Source: Solirubrobacterales bacterium (GTDB lineage Bacteria; Actinomycetota; Thermoleophilia; Solirubrobacterales; Solirubrobacteraceae). Taken from it: 64,000 bases of DNA. The stretch is taken from positions 38,721 to 102,720 of the forward strand of contig JAFAYV010000089.1 in NCBI GenBank assembly GCA_019240115.1. Direction: 5' to 3'. Shown here one piece after another: positions 41,719 through 51,271 of the stretch. The translations under genes and the position numbers were made by a program. A model generated the notes under the pieces. That model had not been told where the DNA came from. It did no database searches and worked only from the letters and a program-made list of their open reading frames with translations. Numbering within the stretch: position 1 is the stretch's first letter; each line of letters begins with the position of its first letter.

Positions 41719-42528
41719 CTATCGGCCGTCGCGGTCGTCTCGGGCGGCGCCGTCGTCTCGGGCGGCGCCATCGCCCCGGGCGCCGCCATCGCCCCGGGCG
41801 GCGCCATCGCCCCGGGCGCCGCCATCGGCTCCGTCGGCGCGATCGGCTTGGTGGGGGCGATCGGCTCGGTGGGGGCGGCTCGGACGGTCGCCGAACCCCT
41901 TGAGCGGGCGGAACTGGACGCTGATGCGCGCGCCCAGGCAGCGCGCCGTCTTCGGGATCGCGTGCAGCCACGTCCGCTGGCAGCTGCCGCCCATGACGAG
42001 CAGGTCGCCATGCCCGATCTGGAGCCGCAACCCGGCTCCGCCGGCGCGGGGGCGCAGGGCGAACGGCCGCCGCGCGCCGAGCGAGAGGATCGCGACCATC
42101 GTGTCCTCGGGGCTGTCGCGGGCGACCCGGTCGCCGTGCCAGGCGACGCTGTCGCGACCGTCGCGGTACAGGCACAGCCCCGCCGAGGCAAAGGGCTCGC
42201 CGAGCTCTGAGCGATAGTGGACGCTGAGCTGCGATCGGGCCGTCTCGAGCATGGCGTGCGGCAGCGTCTCGCCCGCCGCGTAGCCGGCGAGCAGCCGCGG
42301 AACCCGCACCACGCTGTCGTACATGTGCACGCGCTCGTCGCGCCACGGCACGCTCTCGATCAGCGCGTCGAACAGTTGGTCGGCGGCGGTGACGAAGCCG
42401 GGGCAGAGGTCGACCCAGGCCCCGTCGCCGAGCGGCCGGCGCTCCACGGCGCCCGTCAGCGCGCGCACGCCAAGCGGGCCGTCGGAGTGCAACAGGGAGG
42501 GTTGGACGACGACGGGGTCCATCGCCAT
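41719..42528 (-). CDS. alkB: AlkB-family Fe(II)/2-oxoglutarate dioxygenase (alkylated DNA repair)
   Basis: 269 residues. The jelly-roll core shows SAGLCLYRDGRDSVAWHGDRV (HxD iron ligands), VAILSLGARRPFALRPR, GDLLVMGGSCQRTWLHAIPK (third iron His) and GARISVQFRP (Arg pair for 2-oxoglutarate). It should remove alkyl lesions from DNA or RNA bases. The C-terminal ~55 residues are low-complexity Arg/Asp/Ala/Gly units (GGARGDGAARGD) from DNA repeats and are not part of the domain. An SOS box lies 10-25 bp upstream of ATG 42528, so LexA control is likely. Confidence 0.92.
   Translation of the reverse strand: MAMDPVVVQPSLLHSDGPLGVRALTGAVERRPLGDGAWVDLCPGFVTAADQLFDALIESVPWRDERVHMYDSVVRVPRLLAGYAAGETLPHAMLETARSQLSVHYRSELGEPFASAGLCLYRDGRDSVAWHGDRVARDSPEDTMVAILSLGARRPFALRPRAGGAGLRLQIGHGDLLVMGGSCQRTWLHAIPKTARCLGARISVQFRPLKGFGDRPSRPHRADRPHQADRADGADGGARGDGAARGDGGARGDGAARDDGAARDDRDGR
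41740..41890 (-). repeat. Low-complexity repeats encoding the AlkB tail
   Basis: Iterated units on the forward strand, GGGCGGCGCCATCGCCCC and GGGCGCCGCCATCGCCCC, plus a 24-bp GGCTCGGTGGGGGCGATC-type unit. They encode ARGDGAARGDGG and ADRPHQADRADG at the end of the AlkB-type protein. Confidence 0.8.
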
Positions 42529-42537
42529 TCGAGTCTA

Positions 42538-42553
42538 TCGAACACACGTTCGT
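42538..42553. promoter_or_regulatory. LexA (SOS) box upstream of alkB
   Basis: TCGAAC-ACAC-GTTCGT matches TCGAAC-N4-GTTCGA at 11 of 12 defined positions. It sits 10 bp before the ATG of the AlkB-type gene, where LexA binding would block transcription. Confidence 0.8.
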
Positions 42554-42895
42554 GACAGGGCGACGTCCCGCGCATCCGATCCTCAGGTGCCACCCGCTCG
42601 GGTTGGCTGGATGCCCCGCCGCGCGAGGACCCGGCAGCGCGGACCGACACGACAGCGACCGTCGACCGATGGATCGCGTAGCGATCGCCCCAGACCACCC
42701 GGCCCCGCCGGCGCGTCAGGTAGACGATCGCGGTCCCGGCGGCGTCCGTCGCCACACGCAGCGTCGCCACACACAGCGAGGCCACGATCGCGCGGCGGGC
42801 GACGGGGACCGCGATGCGGGATCCAGACGAGCTCATCGACGCTGCCCGGAGCGGCAGCGCGCTTTGAGCAATGCCAGGAGTCCCGCGAACGCCGA
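42554..42895. other. Intergenic stretch, no convincing gene
   Basis: About 340 bases between the AlkB promoter and the end of the cbb operon. Open frames exist on both strands, but none has a domain, RBS or protein-like composition. The minus-strand reading around 42600-42836 (MSSSGSRIAVPVARRAIVAS) is the least unlikely and could be a short decayed tail. Confidence 0.4.
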
Positions 42896-43219
42896 TCAAC
42901 GGCTGGACAGAGCCCTCGCCGCGCCCTGGCGGGCCGTCAGCACGCCCGCCGCGACCTTGCCGGCGATGGTGTCGATCGAGCCACCCTCGCGGGAGCGGAC
43001 GGCCGCCTGCTCCGGAGCGACCCCGAGATCGGCCAGGGCACGCGCCGCCGCCGGTTCGAAGCAGCGTGCACGGAGCCACCGCGCCATTGTGGCGTCGTCG
43101 AACCCGGCCCGGGTCCACGCGCGCGCGGCGCGCTCGGCATCGTCCCACCGAGCGGTCTGCTCCGAATGCCCGACGATCGTCTCGGCGCGGGTGATCGGCG
43201 TCGGGCGGTGGATCCTCAT
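42896..43219 (-). CDS. Small protein coupled to phosphoribulokinase, last gene of the cbb operon
   Basis: 107 residues, no family recognised. Its ATG overlaps the upstream kinase stop (ATGA), so it is translationally coupled to it. The centre, WTRAGFDDATMARWLRARCFEPAAARALADLGVAPEQAA, looks like two or three helices of a small helical domain, followed by GSIDTIAGKVAAGVLTARQGAARAL. No signal or membrane span. Its position suggests a role with carbon fixation or its control, but it may be a generic small domain protein. Confidence 0.72.
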   Translation of the reverse strand: MRIHRPTPITRAETIVGHSEQTARWDDAERAARAWTRAGFDDATMARWLRARCFEPAAARALADLGVAPEQAAVRSREGGSIDTIAGKVAAGVLTARQGAARALSSR

Positions 43220-44169
43220 CGGGCGGCGGGGAAGCCGACACGACCGATGTCGGCGCGCATGTCCTCTCCGCCGACGGCGTCGATCGCCTTTGCGGTGGCC
43301 ATGTGAAAGAGGATCAGGAGCTGCACGATCCCGAGCGACGAGGAGCGGTGGCGCTCGGAACCGATCGTGAACTCGCCGAGGCGCTGGGTGCGCAGGTGAC
43401 TGGCGAAGTGCATCTTCTCCCAGATGGCCTCCTCGATCTGTGTCGCCTGGTCGGGTTCGATGCGACCGGCGATGCGCAGGCAGGTCTCGTTCGGCGAGCC
43501 CGGCACGAGCAACATCCCCTCATCGTCGATGAACGGCGACAGGTCGGGATGGGGCAGGCCGTCGCGGAGGGTCAGCTCCGCATCCAGCTGTCCGGGATCG
43601 ATCTCGTCGACGCCGCGCGGCGGCACGAAGGAGACGACGAGGTCGGCGTGGCGCCGCTGCGGCCGGATGAAGGCCTCGGAGTCGACCTCGCGACGCTCGA
43701 GCTCGGACAGGACCTCGTCGGTCGTGTAGCCGCGATTCGCCGTGTCGCGCTTGACCTTCCACGTGCGGCGCACATGCTCGGGAGGTGCGAGGTAGACGCG
43801 CACGTCGTAGGCCTCGCGCATCTCCTCGGTGTGGTACCCGAGGAGTCCCTCGACCACCGTGAAGCGGGCGGGTCGCACGTACTCGGGAGGGCCGAAGGTG
43901 CCGTCGGCGTGGTCGTAGACGGGCTTGAGAATCGGCTCGCCGGCACGCAGCCGGAGCAGGTCGTTGCCGAGAACGTCCAGATAGTTACAGTCCGGGTGCA
44001 GCGGCGTGATCTGGAGCTCGGCGCGCTGCCGGCGGTCGTACCGGTGGTAGTCGTCGGCGCTGACGTGGGTCACGTTGTCCGTGCTCAGCAGCGAGACGAG
44101 CCCCGTGCTGATCGTCGTCTTCCCGGCCGCCGAGTCACCGACGATGCCCAAGATGATGGGGCGAGCCAT
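43216..44169 (-). CDS. Phosphoribulokinase (copy 1, distal)
   Basis: 317 residues. P-loop GDSAAGKT at 11-18, DDYHRYDRRQRAELQITPLHPDCNYLD, EPILKPVYDHADGTFGPPEYV and VVEGLLGYHTEEMREAYDVRVYL are diagnostic of class I (proteobacterial-type, octameric) phosphoribulokinases. It phosphorylates ribulose-5-phosphate with ATP to give the RuBisCO substrate. It lies 18 bp after cbbX and overlaps the next small ORF. It clearly resembles copy 2 at 47267 over its full length, but differs at many positions. Confidence 0.93.
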   Translation of the reverse strand: MARPIILGIVGDSAAGKTTISTGLVSLLSTDNVTHVSADDYHRYDRRQRAELQITPLHPDCNYLDVLGNDLLRLRAGEPILKPVYDHADGTFGPPEYVRPARFTVVEGLLGYHTEEMREAYDVRVYLAPPEHVRRTWKVKRDTANRGYTTDEVLSELERREVDSEAFIRPQRRHADLVVSFVPPRGVDEIDPGQLDAELTLRDGLPHPDLSPFIDDEGMLLVPGSPNETCLRIAGRIEPDQATQIEEAIWEKMHFASHLRTQRLGEFTIGSERHRSSSLGIVQLLILFHMATAKAIDAVGGEDMRADIGRVGFPAAR

Positions 44170-44187
44170 GGACCTCCTCTGCCGGCC

Positions 44188-45195
44188 TCAGGCTGGCGCC
44201 AGACGGGTCGGGCCGGCGGTGTCCTCGAACACGCTCGAGGCGTAGATGTCGCTCGCCTCGATCAGCATCAGCTCTCGCCGCCCGAGCTCGGCGTCGGTGT
44301 CCAGCAGCCGTGAAGCCTGTCGCATGCGGGCTCGGTCGATGGCGTTGCGGATGCTGCGTCCCTGGGCGAAGCGCGGTCGGCCCATGCGGCGCTCGATGTA
44401 CTGCCCCAGCGCCGCCTCGGCCTCCTCGCCGAGCACATAGCTCTGCTCGACGAGCATCAGCCGCGCGATCTGCATCAGCTCGGCCTGGGTGTAGTCGGGG
44501 AAGTCGATGTGGTGGGCCACGCGCGACCCCATGCCCGGGTTCGCACGGAAGAAGGCATCCATCCGGTCTCGGTAGCCGGCGAACACGACGACCAGCCGCT
44601 CGCGCTCGCCTTCCATGTACTGGAGCAGAACCTCGATCGCCTCCTGCCCGTAGTCGCGCTCGTTCTCGGGCCGGTGCAGGTAGTAGGCCTCGTCGATGAA
44701 CAAGACCCCGCCGAGCGCGGCCTGGAGCACATCCTTGGTCTTCGGCGCCGTGTGACCGACGTACTGGCCCACGAGGTCATCGCGCGTGACGGTGACGAGC
44801 CGGTCGTGTTCGACGTAGCCGAGCCGGTGCAGGATGTCGGCCATTCGCAGCGCCACCGTTGTCTTGCCGGTGCCGGGGCTGCCCGTGAAGCTCATGTGCA
44901 ACGAGGGCCGTCGCGAGTTCAGCCCCACCTGCTCACGCAGCCGCTCGATCACTAGCAGCGCGGCGATCTCGCGGATGCGGCGCTTGACCGGCGCCAGGGC
45001 CACGAGGTCGCGGTCCAGCTGCTCGAGCACCGGCTCAATCCTCGTCTCCCGCAGCACCGTCCGCAGGTCGCCCTCGGCGTCGCGACCGTCGAGGTCGTCC
45101 TCGGCGGCCGCAGGACGCGGCTCGGGGTCGCGCGCGTCCGCCGAGGAGCGGCCGCCCGGGTCCGTCGCCCTCAGGATGAACCGCCGCTCGGCCAT
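44188..45195 (-). CDS. cbbX: CbbX, red-type RuBisCO activase (AAA+)
   Basis: 335 residues. The AAA+ core has Walker A GSPGTGKT (105-112), pore loop [12 protein letters not shown] (142-152) with the conserved Tyr, Walker [11 protein letters not shown] (164-173), and sensor/arginine segments [21 protein letters not shown]. This matches CbbX, which pulls on the RuBisCO large-subunit C-terminus to remove inhibitory sugar phosphates. The first ~45 residues are an Asp/Arg-rich extension absent from short homologues. ATG 45195 overlaps the cbbS 3' end by 25 bp. Confidence 0.95.
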   Translation of the reverse strand: MAERRFILRATDPGGRSSADARDPEPRPAAAEDDLDGRDAEGDLRTVLRETRIEPVLEQLDRDLVALAPVKRRIREIAALLVIERLREQVGLNSRRPSLHMSFTGSPGTGKTTVALRMADILHRLGYVEHDRLVTVTRDDLVGQYVGHTAPKTKDVLQAALGGVLFIDEAYYLHRPENERDYGQEAIEVLLQYMEGERERLVVVFAGYRDRMDAFFRANPGMGSRVAHHIDFPDYTQAELMQIARLMLVEQSYVLGEEAEAALGQYIERRMGRPRFAQGRSIRNAIDRARMRQASRLLDTDAELGRRELMLIEASDIYASSVFEDTAGPTRLAPA

Positions 45196-45632
45196 CGGCG
45201 ATCGTCGCGTCCGTAGCGCCGCCCCACCGGATCGTCGGCGGCATGGGGATGCAGCGTGTAGCGCATCGTCCGGTCACGCTCGTCGCGGCGGTCGAGCCGG
45301 AACCCGGGCTCGTCTGCCGGGCGGTTGACGATGAAGCTCAGCGCCGTCGTCTGCTTGGTGTGCCGCGCGTCGTACGCGGTCACCTTGATGTAGTGATCGG
45401 AGAACCGCTCGCGACAGGCGCGGACCTCGCGCATCGGCACCGCGGCCTCCCCCGGCTCGAGGTCGAACTGAGGCAGGTTGAACATCTCCCAATAGGCGTT
45501 GCGCGGATGGGGGTCATCGGTGTACTCGATGCCGACCGCCCAGCCCTGCCCGAGCGCATAGCGGATCTGTGCCTCGATCTGCTCGTCGGTGAGATCGGGG
45601 AGGAACGAGAACGTGCCCTGGGTGACCCTCAT
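45171..45632 (-). CDS. cbbS: RuBisCO small subunit, red type
   Basis: 153 residues. The N-terminus [31 protein letters not shown] with [23 protein letters not shown] is characteristic of red-type form I small subunits. The C-terminal extension ([23 protein letters not shown]) corresponds to the beta-hairpin seen in this lineage, with a further Arg/Asp-rich tail. ATG 45632 has AAAGGGA upstream and lies 21 bp after cbbL. It assembles with the large subunit into the L8S8 enzyme. The last 25 bp double as the cbbX start region. Confidence 0.95.
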   Translation of the reverse strand: MRVTQGTFSFLPDLTDEQIEAQIRYALGQGWAVGIEYTDDPHPRNAYWEMFNLPQFDLEPGEAAVPMREVRACRERFSDHYIKVTAYDARHTKQTTALSFIVNRPADEPGFRLDRRDERDRTMRYTLHPHAADDPVGRRYGRDDRRWPSGGSS

Positions 45633-45653
45633 GATGTCCCTTTGCCGCGGTGC

Positions 45654-47165
<1,512 letters not shown>

Positions 47166-47266
47166 TCAAGAGAATGACCACCGGTTTTTGGGTCGGATCG
47201 ATAGGTTTCTCTCTATGAGATTGAGACGGGGAGGGCGAGTCACTCCCGGCGGCGCGCGCCCGGCGG

Positions 47267-48268
47267 TCAGGCGCCGTGCGGCGCCGTCGCCGGCGCTCGA
47301 TCCATCCGGGCGTCGGTCGCCCCGAGGGCGACGGCAGCACGGGCGGTGACCAGCTGGTAGAGCACGAGCAGCTGCGTGATCGCAAGCGACTCGGACCGAT
47401 GCAGCTGGGTGCCGACGGTGAACTCGCCGAGCCGCTCGGTGCGGAGATGGCTGGCGAAGGACATCCGGCTCCAGACCATCTCCTCGATCGCCGCACTGCG
47501 CTCGCGCGGAATCATCCCCGACACCCATAGCGTCGTCTCGGCGTCGCGCTCGTCGAGAGCGAGGTGGTCGCCGTCGCTCTCGGTCAGCGGCGCGAGGTGA
47601 GGATGCGCCAGCCCGGGCCGCAGCACGATCCGGACGTCGAGGTGCGCCTGGTCGCCCGAGTCGCCGGAGTCGCCGGCCATGAACGAGATGACCATGTCGG
47701 CGTGGCGCCGCTGGGGCCGGACGTGGAAGTCCGCGTCGGCCTCGCGGCGGTCGAGCTCCTCGAGCACTTGGTCGGTGGTGTAGCCGCGGCGCGAGCAGTC
47801 TCGTTGCACCTTCCACCGGCGCCGGAGGTCCTCGGGAGGATCGAGGTACACGCGCGCGTCATAGGCCGCGCGCATGGCCGCCGTGTGAAAGCCGAGCAGC
47901 CCCTCGACGAGCGTGAAATGCGCCGGCCGAACATACTCGGAGGGACCGAAGCTGCCGTCGTGGTGGCGATAGACGGGCTTGATGATCGGCTCGCCGGCGC
48001 GCAGGTGCGCGAGGTGCTGCTCGAGGATGTCGAGGTGGTTGCACTCGGGCGCCAGCGGCGTCACGCCCCGCTCGGCCCGCTGCGCGCGGTCGTAGCGGTG
48101 GTAGTGGTCGGCCGAGATGTGGGTGACCTGCGACTCGCCCAGGATGCGGACGAGGCCGCGGGTCAGCGTCGTCTTGCCCGCGGCGGAATCACCGACGATA
48201 CCGAGCAAGATGGGCCGAGGGACCTCGGACATCTCCGGAGCACAGCATGCCAGAGGGCCGCGATCCAT
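47267..48268 (-). CDS. Phosphoribulokinase (copy 2, proximal)
   Basis: 333 residues from ATG 48268, which has GGGGAAAG a few bases upstream; ATG 48232 is an alternative without spacing for a ribosome site. P-loop GDSAAGKT at 26-33, then DHYHRYDRAQRAERGVTPLAPECNHLD, EPIIKPVYRHHDGSFGPSEYV and VEGLLGFHTAAMRAAYDARVYL. It is full length with catalytic motifs intact, and resembles copy 1 closely. It lies between cbbR (18-bp gap) and cbbL, so the kinase is made ahead of RuBisCO. Two kinases in one operon suggest different regulation or mixed oligomers. Confidence 0.92.
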   Translation of the reverse strand: MDRGPLACCAPEMSEVPRPILLGIVGDSAAGKTTLTRGLVRILGESQVTHISADHYHRYDRAQRAERGVTPLAPECNHLDILEQHLAHLRAGEPIIKPVYRHHDGSFGPSEYVRPAHFTLVEGLLGFHTAAMRAAYDARVYLDPPEDLRRRWKVQRDCSRRGYTTDQVLEELDRREADADFHVRPQRRHADMVISFMAGDSGDSGDQAHLDVRIVLRPGLAHPHLAPLTESDGDHLALDERDAETTLWVSGMIPRERSAAIEEMVWSRMSFASHLRTERLGEFTVGTQLHRSESLAITQLLVLYQLVTARAAVALGATDARMDRAPATAPHGA

Positions 48269-48286
48269 CGAACTTTCCCCGTCGTC

Positions 48287-49204
48287 TCAAGGCCCGGCCC
48301 AATGGCTCGGCCGCCCATCTCCCGCGGCCTGACGCATGAACTCGACGAACTCGGTCACGACCGGGCGGCGCGGTCCCACCGTCGAGACAAGCACGTACCA
48401 CGGGCGGGCCGGCACTCCGTCGGCCAACTCGATCTCCGCCAGGCGGCCGGCGACCACGTCACCGGCCACCGTCGCCCGGGAGACCAACGAGATGCCCAGG
48501 CCACAGCTGACCGCCTGCTTGATCGCGCCGTTGGATCCGACTGTGAGCGTGCGCGGCGCGAGGCCGCGGTCGCTGAGGAACCGCTCGTTCAGGGCTCTGG
48601 TCCCCGAGCCCGGCTCGCGCAGGAGCCACGCGCGATCGGCGAGCGCCCGCGCGGGCCGCGGCATGCCGTCCGCGGCCTCGTCGTCGGGCGCGGTGATGCA
48701 CACGATCTCGTTCTCGGCGCACGGCTCGTACCGCAGACGCTCGTCGTCCGGCGGTGTGCCGGTGATCGCAACGTCTGCCAGGTGGCGCAGGACGCGTTCG
48801 AGCACGTCGCGGCGGTTGCCGACGTCGAGGGCCAGCTCGACGCCCGGGCGGCGTTCCGCGAAGGCATGGATCAACGGCGGGACGAACGACTCCGCCGCGG
48901 TCGTGACGGCGGCGACGCACAGCCGGCGCGCCGCAACCTGCGCCGCTTCTCGCGCTGCCTCGCGGCCGCTGCGCAGCAGTCCGATCACGTCGGTTGCGTA
49001 GGGCAGGAACGCCTGGGCCGCCGCGGTCGGACGGATGCCCCGGCCTGAGCGCTCGAACAGCTCGCACCCGAGCTCGCGAGTGAGCGCGGCAAGCGCCGAG
49101 GACACGGAGGGCTGCGTCACCACGAGCTCATCCGCAGCCGCCGTGACCGAGCCGCCTCGCATGACGGCGAGAAATGACGTGAGTTGCGTCATTGTCATAG
49201 CCAT
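48287..49204 (-). CDS. cbbR: LysR-type regulator of carbon fixation
   Basis: 305 residues. N-terminal helix-turn-helix TQLTSFLAVMRGGSVTAAADELVVTQPSVSSALAALTRELGCELFER, then a periplasmic-binding-like effector domain (VTTAAESFVPPLIHAFAERRPGVELALDVG, AITGTPPDDERL, WLLREPGSGTRALNERFL). The match to CbbR/CysB-like LTTRs plus position gives the name. Unlike most CbbR genes, which face the operon, it is the first gene on the same strand, 18 bp before the kinase. A strong palindrome overlaps its own upstream region. Confidence 0.88.
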   Translation of the reverse strand: MAMTMTQLTSFLAVMRGGSVTAAADELVVTQPSVSSALAALTRELGCELFERSGRGIRPTAAAQAFLPYATDVIGLLRSGREAAREAAQVAARRLCVAAVTTAAESFVPPLIHAFAERRPGVELALDVGNRRDVLERVLRHLADVAITGTPPDDERLRYEPCAENEIVCITAPDDEAADGMPRPARALADRAWLLREPGSGTRALNERFLSDRGLAPRTLTVGSNGAIKQAVSCGLGISLVSRATVAGDVVAGRLAEIELADGVPARPWYVLVSTVGPRRPVVTEFVEFMRQAAGDGRPSHWAGP

Positions 49205-49206
49205 AC

Positions 49207-49226
49207 CTCTGGCATTAAAGCCAGAG
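49207..49226. promoter_or_regulatory. LysR-type (CbbR) operator palindrome
   Basis: CTCTGGC (49207-49213), 6-bp AT-rich spacer, GCCAGAG (49220-49226): perfect 7-bp arms, starting 3 bp before the cbbR ATG. CTATAG nearby (49226-49231) could be a -10. Probable autoregulatory/operon-control site. Confidence 0.6.
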
Positions 49227-49380
49227 CTATAGGTGATTGTCTAGTTGCAGCGGAGCGTGGCCAGCCCGATGCGCATGCGAGCATCGTCACGGGCCGGCTC
49301 CGTTTCCGTTTGGCGATCGGATCCGACGTGGAGGACGGGGACGCCGAGGCACCACGAGGCCAGGCCCGCGACGGCGGCGG

Positions 49381-49458
49381 CCCCGCTCCGGCAGCGGCGC
49401 GGCCAACCCCGCTCCGGCAGCGGCGCGGCCAACCCCGCTACGGCAGCGGCGCGGCGAA
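49381..49458. repeat. Three 26-bp tandem repeats at the 3' end of the hydrolase gene
   Basis: Units 49381-49406 and 49407-49432 are identical (CCCCGCTCCGGCAGCGGCGC followed by GGCCAA). The third, 49433-49458, differs at two positions and contains the stop codon of the alpha/beta hydrolase. The gene end was therefore duplicated outward. Confidence 0.92.
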
Positions 49459-50256
49459 CCTCGCGACCGCGCCGACGACCTCGTCGGGGCGGTCGAGGTG
49501 CGGGCTGTGGCCCCCGGCGACGACGAGCGGCCGCGCGTCGCCGGCGGCGGCGACGATGCGATCGACCTGCTCGAGCGTCCCGTAGGCGTCGTCGCGGCCC
49601 TGGATGACGAGCGTCGGCGCGGTCACCTCGGCGGTGTCGGCGGTCAGGTCCCAGGCGCGGAAGGCGGGATCGAGCCACACGTCGCACCAACCCCAGAAGG
49701 CGGCGTCGGGATCGGCGTGATGGGGCGCCATGCGCTCGCGCAGGTCGCCGTCGAGGTAGCTCTCGCGAATCCGCTCGATCGCGTCGACGCTGACGTCCTC
49801 GACGAACACGTGGGCGGCGAGCGTCACCACGCCGGTGACGCGGTGATGGCCGGCGTGGATGAGCGCGATCGAGCCGCCGTCGCTGTGTCCGACGAGGATC
49901 GGCTCGGGCGCCTCGACGAGCTCGAGCACCCGCGGCAGGACCTCGAGCGCCTCGGCGTGGAAGAACGTCGCGGTGCGGGGCGCCGGCGGCGCGTCCGAGA
50001 AGCCGTGCCCGGCACGCGAGAAGGCGATCACGCGGCGGCCGGTTGCCTCGGCCAGCTGCTCGGGGAATCGGCGCCAGAGCCCGACCGAACCGAGGCCCTC
50101 GTGGAGCAGGACGAGGGCGCGTCGACCAGGGTCGCCGGGGAGCTCGACCGCCTCGAGCCGTCCACCGCCGACGTCGAGATCGAACCGACGTTGCCGACGG
50201 GGCGGCGGAGACGCCGCGTCGGCCGCCGGCGAGCCGTCCTGGGCGGCGCAGGTCAT
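49438..50256 (-). CDS. Alpha/beta-fold hydrolase
   Basis: 272 residues. ALVLLHEGLGSVGLWRRFPEQLA is the oxyanion region. LVGHSDGGSIALIHAG holds the nucleophile Ser. LVIQGRDDAYGTLEQVDRI supplies the Asp and VVAGGHSPHLDRPDEVV the His. A complete catalytic triad is therefore present. It may hydrolyse esters or a ring-cleavage product. ATG 50256 overlaps the thiolase stop (ATGA). Third gene of the feruloyl-CoA synthetase operon. Its 3' end is tandemly duplicated downstream. Confidence 0.88.
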   Translation of the reverse strand: MTCAAQDGSPAADAASPPPRRQRRFDLDVGGGRLEAVELPGDPGRRALVLLHEGLGSVGLWRRFPEQLAEATGRRVIAFSRAGHGFSDAPPAPRTATFFHAEALEVLPRVLELVEAPEPILVGHSDGGSIALIHAGHHRVTGVVTLAAHVFVEDVSVDAIERIRESYLDGDLRERMAPHHADPDAAFWGWCDVWLDPAFRAWDLTADTAEVTAPTLVIQGRDDAYGTLEQVDRIVAAAGDARPLVVAGGHSPHLDRPDEVVGAVARFAAPLP

Positions 50257-51271
50257 CGCACCTCGACGACGAGCGCGGCGCCGGTGTCGCCCGCGGCGCA
50301 GCCAGCGAACAGGCCGCGCCCTTCCGCCCGGTGCGCGAGCGCGTGGATGAGCAGGCCGGCGTCACGCAGCGCCGCGATCGCGGCGGGCACCGGCGCGGTC
50401 GGCATCGTGCCCGGCGCGATGCGCGCGAACCCCGAGGCGAGGACCGCGGCGAGCGGCCCCGCCGCGCCCCAGTCACGAGCCCGGTCGGCCGTGGTGATGA
50501 TCATCCCCGCGGTGCCGTCGGCGGGATGGGTCTGCGAGCCGTAGCTGGCCACGCCGTCGGCCGCCACCGGATCGAGCCCGGCGAGATCCTGCAGCGTCGT
50601 CGACCGCACCCCGTCGTCGGCGTCGATCTCCTGCGCCCGGCGCCCGCGCCCGACCGTGATCGGGATCATCCAGGGGCGTTGGAAGGCCCGGTCGGAGGCG
50701 AGCGCGTCCTCGTACTGGGCGTAGCGGCGGGCGGTGAGCTCGTCGAGCGCCGGCTTGGTCAGGCCGGCGGCGGCGGCGACGCGCTCGGCGGTGGCGAGCA
50801 TCCCCTCGCCGGTGATCGGGTCGCGCTCGAAGCTGTGCAGCGCCCAGTTCTCGGTCTCGGGGGCGCCGCCGGGGGCGGTCGAGCGGCGGTGGAGCAGCTG
50901 CGACCCGATGCTCGTACGGTCGGTGGTGACGACGAGCCGCGCCCCGTCGGCCGGCCCCTGCTGGCCCGCGGCGGCGGCGTGGATCGCGGCCCCCGAGGTC
51001 GCGCACGCCTGCGAGATCATCGGCCCGGTGACGCCGGGGAACCCGAGGCGCGCGGCGAGCGTGGGCGCGCCGTAGAACGCCCCGGGCTGGGGGATCGTCC
51101 AGCCGTGGACGAGCTCGGTCACGGCCACTCCAGGCCGCGCTCGTGCAGCGCCCGAGCGGTCACCTGGCGCGCGAGCTCGAGGCTCGGGAGATCGGCGGCG
51201 GGCCCCTGCCAGCGCACGAACGGCGAGGACCAGGACGCCTCGACGGGGATGACGGTGCCGGCGAAGTGCAT
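50253..51271 (-). pseudogene. Thiolase-family gene, frameshifted and missing the C-terminal catalytic segment
   Basis: ATG 51271 (TGATG overlap with the ligase stop) reads MHFAGTVIPVEASWSSPFV and ELARQVTARALHERGLEWP, then TGA. One base lower the next frame continues VTELVHGWTIPQPGAFYGAP, TGPMISQACATSGAAIHAA (nucleophilic Cys) and ASYGSQTHPADGTAGMII. Near the end, AAIAALRDAGL joins directly to LIHALAHRAEG and GLFAGCAAGDTGAALVV. The usual ~55 residues with the NxxGG and GHP catalytic His are absent. A GTGA overlap could mimic two coupled genes, but the missing active-site block argues for a dead gene. Confidence 0.72.

Noticed and set aside
42600..42836. Small minus-strand protein before the cbb operon end
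   Set aside because: Composition is weak, no RBS or domain is seen, and it runs into the AlkB promoter.
50253..51271. Two coupled genes joined by GTGA rather than a frameshifted thiolase
   Set aside because: The first would be a 50-residue piece with no fold of its own, and together with the second it reads as one thiolase. The missing GHP block also supports decay. Not fully excluded.
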